The notes under the pieces: generated by a model
Told to the model about the DNA's origin: nothing
Seen by the model: the letters and a program-made list of their open reading frames with translations, nothing else
The model's database searches: none
Assembly (NCBI GenBank): GCA_903918555.1
Contig: CAIXEV010000581.1
Location: 1 to 9,758 of the forward strand
Length of the DNA: 9,758 nt
DNA from: an uncultured bacterium
Lineage (GTDB): Bacteria > Planctomycetota > Phycisphaerae > Phycisphaerales > SM1A02
Direction of reading: 5' to 3'
Shown: positions 6,390-9,758 of the stretch, piece by piece
How positions within the stretch are numbered: position 1 is the first letter of the stretch
Layout of the letters: each line of letters begins with the position of its first letter
Made by a program: the position numbers and the translations under genes

Positions 6390-6989
6390 ATGTCGCGCTA
6401 TCTCGGTCCGAAGGTGAAGCTCTCGCGCAAGGTCGGAGTCCCAGTCGCGGACATCCCAAAGCACACCTCCAAGCGTCAGCTGACCACGCCCGGCATGCAC
6501 GGCTTCCGCGGTCGTCGCCAGAAGGACTACGGCATCCGCAAGGATGAGAAGCAGAAGCTGCGCTTCCACTACAACGTGCTCGAGCGTCAGTTCCGCCGCT
6601 ACCTCGAGGCGGCAGGCCGCCGTCCGGGCAACACGGGCGAAGTGCTCCTGAGCCTCCTCGAGCTCCGTCTCGACAATGTGATCCGCCGCGCCGGCTTCTC
6701 GCGCACCATCTGGGGCGCCCGCCAGCTCGTCGTCCACGGCCATGTCAAGGTCAACGGCGAGAAGGTCGACCGTCCGTCGTTCTCGATGTCGATCGGCGAT
6801 GTCGTAACCGTCAGGGAGGGCGTCCAGAAGCTCTGCCGCGAGCAGATGGAGTCGATCCCCGGCCATCAGGTCCCGGGCTGGCTCGCCGTCAACCCCGCCG
6901 AGCTTTCGGCGAAGTGCGTCGCGAACCCGACCTCTGACCAGATCCCGTTCGATGTGAACCCGAACCTGATCGTCGAGTTCTACCGCTGA
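6390..6989 (+). CDS. rpsD: 30S ribosomal protein uS4 (S4)
   Basis: A 199-residue ribosomal protein that binds 16S rRNA early in small-subunit assembly and contributes to decoding accuracy. The N-terminus MSRYLGPKVKLSRKVG (1-16) matches S4, but valine and serine replace the zinc-binding cysteines of the four-cysteine form, so this is a zinc-independent S4. HGFRGRRQKDYGIRKDEKQKLRFHY (37-61) is conserved, and the S4 RNA-binding domain is residues 89-143 (LELRLDNVIRRAGFS, HGHVKVNGEKVD). GGAA at 6381-6384 is a Shine-Dalgarno 5 nt before the ATG. It uses CGT arginine codons more than its neighbours, as expected for high expression. It stands alone with its own promoter and terminator, rather than in the rpsM-rpsK-rpoA cluster. 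It contains the only ACGT tetranucleotide in the window (6574-6577). Confidence 0.98.
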   Translation: MSRYLGPKVKLSRKVGVPVADIPKHTSKRQLTTPGMHGFRGRRQKDYGIRKDEKQKLRFHYNVLERQFRRYLEAAGRRPGNTGEVLLSLLELRLDNVIRRAGFSRTIWGARQLVVHGHVKVNGEKVDRPSFSMSIGDVVTVREGVQKLCREQMESIPGHQVPGWLAVNPAELSAKCVANPTSDQIPFDVNPNLIVEFYR

Positions 6990-7021
6990 GCCCGACCGGT
7001 CCCGGCCGTTGGCCGTCGGGC
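6990..7021 (+). other. GC-rich inverted repeat directly after the rpsD stop
   Basis: GCCCGAC (6990-6996) pairs with GTCGGGC (7015-7021), and inside it GGCC (7004-7007) pairs with GGCC (7011-7014) around GTT. There is no following T-run. It may protect the 3' end or assist the terminator 20 nt downstream. Confidence 0.5.
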
Positions 7022-7040
7022 CGAGATTGCTGATGATTCC

Positions 7041-7075
7041 AAGAGGCCGAGGCGCATGCTTCGGCCTCTTTGCTT
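7041..7075 (+). terminator. Rho-independent terminator of rpsD
   Basis: A 13-bp stem (7041-7053 with 7058-7070, one G-T pair) with loop GCAT is followed by TGCTT. The outer arms are AAGAGGCCGA and TCGGCCTCTT. It ends the rpsD transcript 52 nt after the stop codon. The rest of the gap to the next gene (7076-7162) shows only a candidate promoter box. Confidence 0.82.
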
Positions 7076-7147
7076 AGGCTCCTTCGCCGGGCCTCATTGC
7101 TGGAGCGGCGCGGTCAGATCAAGGACCGGCTCGCTCCCCCCTTCGGA

Positions 7148-7153
7148 TACCCT
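7148..7153 (+). promoter_or_regulatory. Candidate -10 box (TACCCT) for the PpiD-like gene
   Basis: TACCCT lies 9 nt before the ATG at 7163 and downstream of the rpsD terminator, so a promoter must exist nearby. The same hexamer at the same distance precedes purF. No -35 is seen; only a weak GAG (7154-7156) resembles a Shine-Dalgarno. Confidence 0.38.
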
Positions 7154-7162
7154 GAGATCGCC

Positions 7163-9133
7163 ATGTTCAAGCTGCTTCGACAGTACAACCAGTGGATCCT
7201 CGCGGTGGGCGGCACCCTGCTCCTCGTCGCGTTCCTCATGCCGTCCGCGATCACGAGCTGCGCGCAGCAGAGCGCCATCAGCGGCGCACCGTGGGCGACC
7301 TACGGCGACGGCAAGGAGCTCTCCGGCAAGGACCTCGACCAGGCGCGCAAGGAACTCGCGATCGTCGAGCTCCTCCGCGGCATGAACCTGCAGAACGATC
7401 CGATCGGCGCGGTCGGCGCGCACGAGGATCCCGCGCACTGGTGGATGCTCTCCGAGGAAGCGAAGCTCGCTGGTCTCGTCGGCGGCGCCGGTGAAGGCGA
7501 AGCCACGCTTGCCGCCATCGCCGCGGCCAGCAACGCGGCCGGCGCGAACATCACCACCGACACCGTCGTGCGCAACCTCATGCGCGCAAGCGGCGCCAAC
7601 CGCGACTTCGTGCTCGACACGACCGCGAAGTGGCGCGGCGCGGCGCGTCTCGTGACGCTGTGCCAGTCGGTCGACCGCATCAGCGACAAGCGTCTCGAGC
7701 AGTTCGTGGCGCGCGGCGTGCTCGGCATGTCGGGCGACATCGTCGTCCTCGATGCGCGCACGAACGCCGCGATCCCGACGGGCCTTCCCGCCGAAGCCGC
7801 GCTTGACGCCAAGCTCGACGAGCAGCTCAAGAAGTACGCCGACAAGCCCGCGCCCGCCGAGAGCGGCAAGGACAACTTCGGCTACCGCCTGCCCGACCGC
7901 GTGAAGCTCGAGTGGCTCACGATCTCGAAGTCCGCGGTCGAGGCGACCGTGCAGAGCTCGCCCGAGCTCCAGTCGCTCGCGCTCAAGAAGCGCTTCGCGC
8001 AGGACCCGGCGAAGTACGGCGCCGATCCCGCCCTCAACCCGTCCTTCTCGGCCTACGAGGCGACCGTGCGCTCGCGCGCCGTCGAGGACCTCACCAAGGC
8101 CAAGCTTGACGAGATCTCGAAGTTCGCGAGCGACCAGCTTGGCCTCGCGCAGCGTTCGCTGAAGCGCCGCAACTCGTACTTCGAGCTGCCCGCCGACTGG
8201 ACGACGCAGATGCCGACTTTCGACTCGATCTCGTCGGCCATCGCCGCCGAGTTCGGCGTGCCCGCACCGATCGTGCGCACGAGCGGCGACGCCCCGATCA
8301 CGCTCGACGCGATCGGCGCGCTCGAGGGCCTCGGCCTCGCCACCACGCAGCGCTTCGGCTCGCCGATGCGCGCCACGCAGCTGATCTCCGGCGCGAAGGA
8401 ACTGTCGAACCCCAACATCTCTGCGCCGATCCAGACGCGCGTCGCGAGCCCCGCGCTCGCCGACCAGACCGGCGACGCGGTCTTCTTCCGCATCACCGAG
8501 GCGATGCCGTCGGCCCCCGCCGCCGACCTCGCGGCGATGCGCGAGAAGGTGCTCAACGATGTGATGTCGCTCGAGCGCTTCCAGTGGCTGGCGACGAACG
8601 AAGGCGCCATCGCCCAGCAGGCCGCGGCCGAGGGCCTGCGCGCCGTCGCCGACAAGTACGGCGCCAAGGTCGAGTTCGCGAAGGAGATCCGCCAGTTCGC
8701 TCCGCAGCTCCTCGCGATCGGCTTCCGCATGCCGTCGCCGCTTCCCGGCCTCGGCAGCGAGCCGAAGGCGCTCGAGGCGCTCATCGACAAGGTGAGCGCC
8801 CTGCCGCTCACGGCCGACCTCGCCACGATCCCCGCGGCCGAGCGAACCTTCGTCGTGTCGTCGCCCGACCGCCTGTCGCTCGTCCTCATGCAGGTCACCG
8901 AGCTCTACCCCGTGAGCCGCGAGACGATGGCGGGCCTCCTCGCGAAGCCCGAGATCGTCGGCGCCGCGCGCGAGGACCTCGCGATCCAGGACCTCAAGAC
9001 GATGTTCGGCTTCGACGCGCTCGCGTCGCGGCTGAACTTCAAGCGCATCCGCGCCGAGGGCGAGGACGACGCCGAGACGAAGCCGGCCGAAGTCGCCGCC
9101 GGCGAGAACTCGAAGCCAGCTTCGTCCACCTGA
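7163..9133 (+). CDS. Membrane-anchored SurA/PpiD-like protein
   Basis: A 656-residue protein with a short basic N-terminus (MFKLLRQYNQ), one hydrophobic segment (residues 11-26) and a long polar, alanine-rich extracytoplasmic part. The layout, N-terminal anchor plus large helical domain, recalls PpiD/SurA-type folding factors, but I see no clear parvulin prolyl-isomerase signature. RVKLEWLTISKSAVEATV (about 254-271) and PAADLAAMREKVLNDVMSLERFQWL (about 453-477) resemble PpiD-type segments. ITSC (30-33) fits a lipobox, so it could be a lipoprotein cleaved before C33 rather than a transmembrane protein. The last 25 residues are acidic and disordered-looking. ATG 7163 is chosen because it begins the anchor; an upstream ATG at 7070 falls in the rpsD terminator. 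The tRNA-binding gene follows after 24 nt. The gene is certain, the function tentative. Confidence 0.72.
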   Translation: MFKLLRQYNQWILAVGGTLLLVAFLMPSAITSCAQQSAISGAPWATYGDGKELSGKDLDQARKELAIVELLRGMNLQNDPIGAVGAHEDPAHWWMLSEEAKLAGLVGGAGEGEATLAAIAAASNAAGANITTDTVVRNLMRASGANRDFVLDTTAKWRGAARLVTLCQSVDRISDKRLEQFVARGVLGMSGDIVVLDARTNAAIPTGLPAEAALDAKLDEQLKKYADKPAPAESGKDNFGYRLPDRVKLEWLTISKSAVEATVQSSPELQSLALKKRFAQDPAKYGADPALNPSFSAYEATVRSRAVEDLTKAKLDEISKFASDQLGLAQRSLKRRNSYFELPADWTTQMPTFDSISSAIAAEFGVPAPIVRTSGDAPITLDAIGALEGLGLATTQRFGSPMRATQLISGAKELSNPNISAPIQTRVASPALADQTGDAVFFRITEAMPSAPAADLAAMREKVLNDVMSLERFQWLATNEGAIAQQAAAEGLRAVADKYGAKVEFAKEIRQFAPQLLAIGFRMPSPLPGLGSEPKALEALIDKVSALPLTADLATIPAAERTFVVSSPDRLSLVLMQVTELYPVSRETMAGLLAKPEIVGAAREDLAIQDLKTMFGFDALASRLNFKRIRAEGEDDAETKPAEVAAGENSKPASST

Positions 9134-9157
9134 GCACTCCGCGCGAGCACGAACGAC

Positions 9158-9559
9158 ATGACCACTGAACCGCTGCCGACCATCAAGTTCGAGGACTTCG
9201 CGAAGCTCGACCTCCGCGTCGCGACCGTGCTCTCCGCCGAGCCGCACCCGAACGCGGACAAGCTCCTCAAGATCCGCCTCGACGACGGCACGCCCGAAGG
9301 CCGCCAGGTCTGCGCGGGCATCAAGGCCTGGTACGACCCCGCGTCGCTCGTCGGCAAGCAGGTCGTGATCGTCGCGAACCTCGAGCCGCGCCAGCTGCGC
9401 GGCGAAGTCAGCCAAGGCATGATCCTCGCCGCGAGCGACTTGAAGCCGCTCGCCGAAGGCGCCGCGCCCTCGGGCGAAGCAAAGCCCGGCGCCGACGAGC
9501 GCGATGTCGTCGTCCTCACGGTCGAGAAGCCCGTGAAGGCCGGCAGCCGCGCGTCGTGA
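9158..9559 (+). CDS. MetRS C-terminal-type tRNA-binding (OB-fold) protein
   Basis: A 133-residue cytoplasmic protein made almost entirely of one tRNA-binding OB domain (residues 10-95): FEDFAKLDLRVATVLSAEPH (11-30), NADKLLKIRLDDG (32-44), QVCAGIKAWYDPASLVGKQV (50-69), VANLEPRQLRGEVSQGMILAA (72-92). The GI-x-WY, LVGK, NL-P-L-G and SQGM(I/L)LA motifs match the C-terminal dimerisation and tRNA-binding domain of methionyl-tRNA synthetase rather than CsaA. It is therefore likely a free-standing MetRS beta-type subunit that helps charge tRNA-Met in trans; no metG catalytic gene is in view. A short variable tail follows (96-133). There is no strong Shine-Dalgarno. It probably shares a transcript with the PpiD-like gene 24 nt upstream. 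A hairpin repeat starts 5 nt after the stop and a terminator follows. Confidence 0.88.
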   Translation: MTTEPLPTIKFEDFAKLDLRVATVLSAEPHPNADKLLKIRLDDGTPEGRQVCAGIKAWYDPASLVGKQVVIVANLEPRQLRGEVSQGMILAASDLKPLAEGAAPSGEAKPGADERDVVVLTVEKPVKAGSRAS

Positions 9560-9564
9560 TTTGG

Positions 9565-9593
9565 GCGGTCGCCGCTGCGGCGGCTTCCTTTGG
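9565..9593 (+). repeat. Dispersed hairpin repeat, copy after the tRNA-binding gene
   Basis: It matches 6123-6151 at 27 of 29 positions, with the first 21 identical. It can form the same 8-bp stem (9567-9574 with 9578-9585) around CTG. Like the purF copy it is in the same orientation as, and immediately after, a plus-strand gene. Confidence 0.72.
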
Positions 9594-9619
9594 CGTGAGC
9601 AACGCACAGCACGCAACGC

Positions 9620-9656
9620 ACACGCGCCGCGAGTGATCGCGGCGCGTGTTGCTTTT
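9620..9656 (+). terminator. Rho-independent terminator after the tRNA-binding gene
   Basis: A perfect 13-bp stem (9620-9632 with 9637-9649) with loop GTGA is followed by TGCTTTTCT. It lies 60 nt after the stop codon at 9559 and ends the PpiD-like/tRNA-binding transcript. Confidence 0.87.
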
Positions 9657-9676
9657 CTGGCGCGCATGAGGTCTCT

Positions 9677-9700
9677 CACGGAGGCACGGAGGCACGGAGG
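9677..9700. repeat. Three tandem copies of CACGGAGG
   Basis: CACGGAGG is repeated perfectly at 9677-9684, 9685-9692 and 9693-9700, then decays to GCACC. It is intergenic, just past the terminator. Its role is unknown. Confidence 0.88.
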
Positions 9701-9720
9701 GCACCACGCAGTCGGATGCG

Positions 9721-9756
<36 letters not shown>

Positions 9757-9758
9757 CA

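Noticed and set aside
7070..7162. Upstream ATG for the PpiD-like gene
   Set aside because: It falls on the last base of the rpsD terminator stem and would place about 31 polar residues before the hydrophobic anchor.
7094..9679. 861-codon open frame on the minus strand opposite the PpiD-like gene
   Set aside because: It spans two plus-strand genes and a terminator, has biased composition and shows no recognisable domain.
9677..9700. Possible CRISPR repeats
   Set aside because: The units are 8 bp and directly adjacent with no spacers, so this is a simple tandem repeat.

Overview
The window is a high-GC bacterial chromosome segment that reads like an ordinary core-gene region. It holds nine confident protein genes, no RNA genes, and no insertion sequence or CRISPR array that I can see. 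Gene content and style suggest a diderm bacterium with lipid A, most likely Planctomycetota (Phycisphaerae-like). The reasons are the high GC, the lipid A and OmpH/Skp-type envelope genes, a long PurF of the kind I associate with Bacteroidetes-type sequences, a uS4 without zinc cysteines, and a membrane-anchored SurA/PpiD-like protein. This placement is an inference from protein resemblance; no search was possible.

Layout: (a) 1-73 is the tail of an intergenic region with a fragment of a dispersed repeat. (b) On the minus strand, lipB (octanoyltransferase, 1550-813) is followed after 13 nt by an OmpH/Skp-like periplasmic chaperone gene (799-74). (c) Divergent from lipB, on the plus strand, is a tight set: lpxA (GTG start 1609), a WalJ/YycJ-like metallo-beta-lactamase-fold protein (2430) and an unrecognised protein (GTG start 3317). 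Their start and stop codons overlap (ATGA, GTGA), so translation is probably coupled. (d) purF (4183-6102) follows after 56 nt. (e) 6103-6389 holds a hairpin repeat, a candidate promoter and a leader for rpsD (6390-6989), which ends in a clear terminator. (f) A membrane-anchored PpiD/SurA-like gene (7163-9133) is followed after 24 nt by a small MetRS-C-terminal-type tRNA-binding protein (9158-9559). (g) 9560-9758 holds a second copy of the hairpin repeat, a strong terminator, a three-copy 8-bp tandem repeat and a (GA)16 run at the window edge.

Functional themes are envelope and acyl-ACP metabolism (lipB, lpxA, the OmpH-like and PpiD-like factors) and translation or purine housekeeping (rpsD, the tRNA-binding protein, purF).

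No new multi-gene defence or mobile system is visible. The most notable signals are at base level. First, ACGT is almost absent: I find one copy in 9.76 kb, where roughly 30 would be expected from composition. A striking codon effect goes with it: 19 of 20 junctions of Asp/Asn/His/Tyr with Val use a T-ending codon, although these genes otherwise strongly prefer C. Second, first-in-operon genes have a TACNNT box 6-9 nt before the start codon and no clear Shine-Dalgarno, suggesting leaderless or near-leaderless mRNAs. Third, a hairpin-forming repeat sits just after the stop codons of two genes, with a remnant at the window start.
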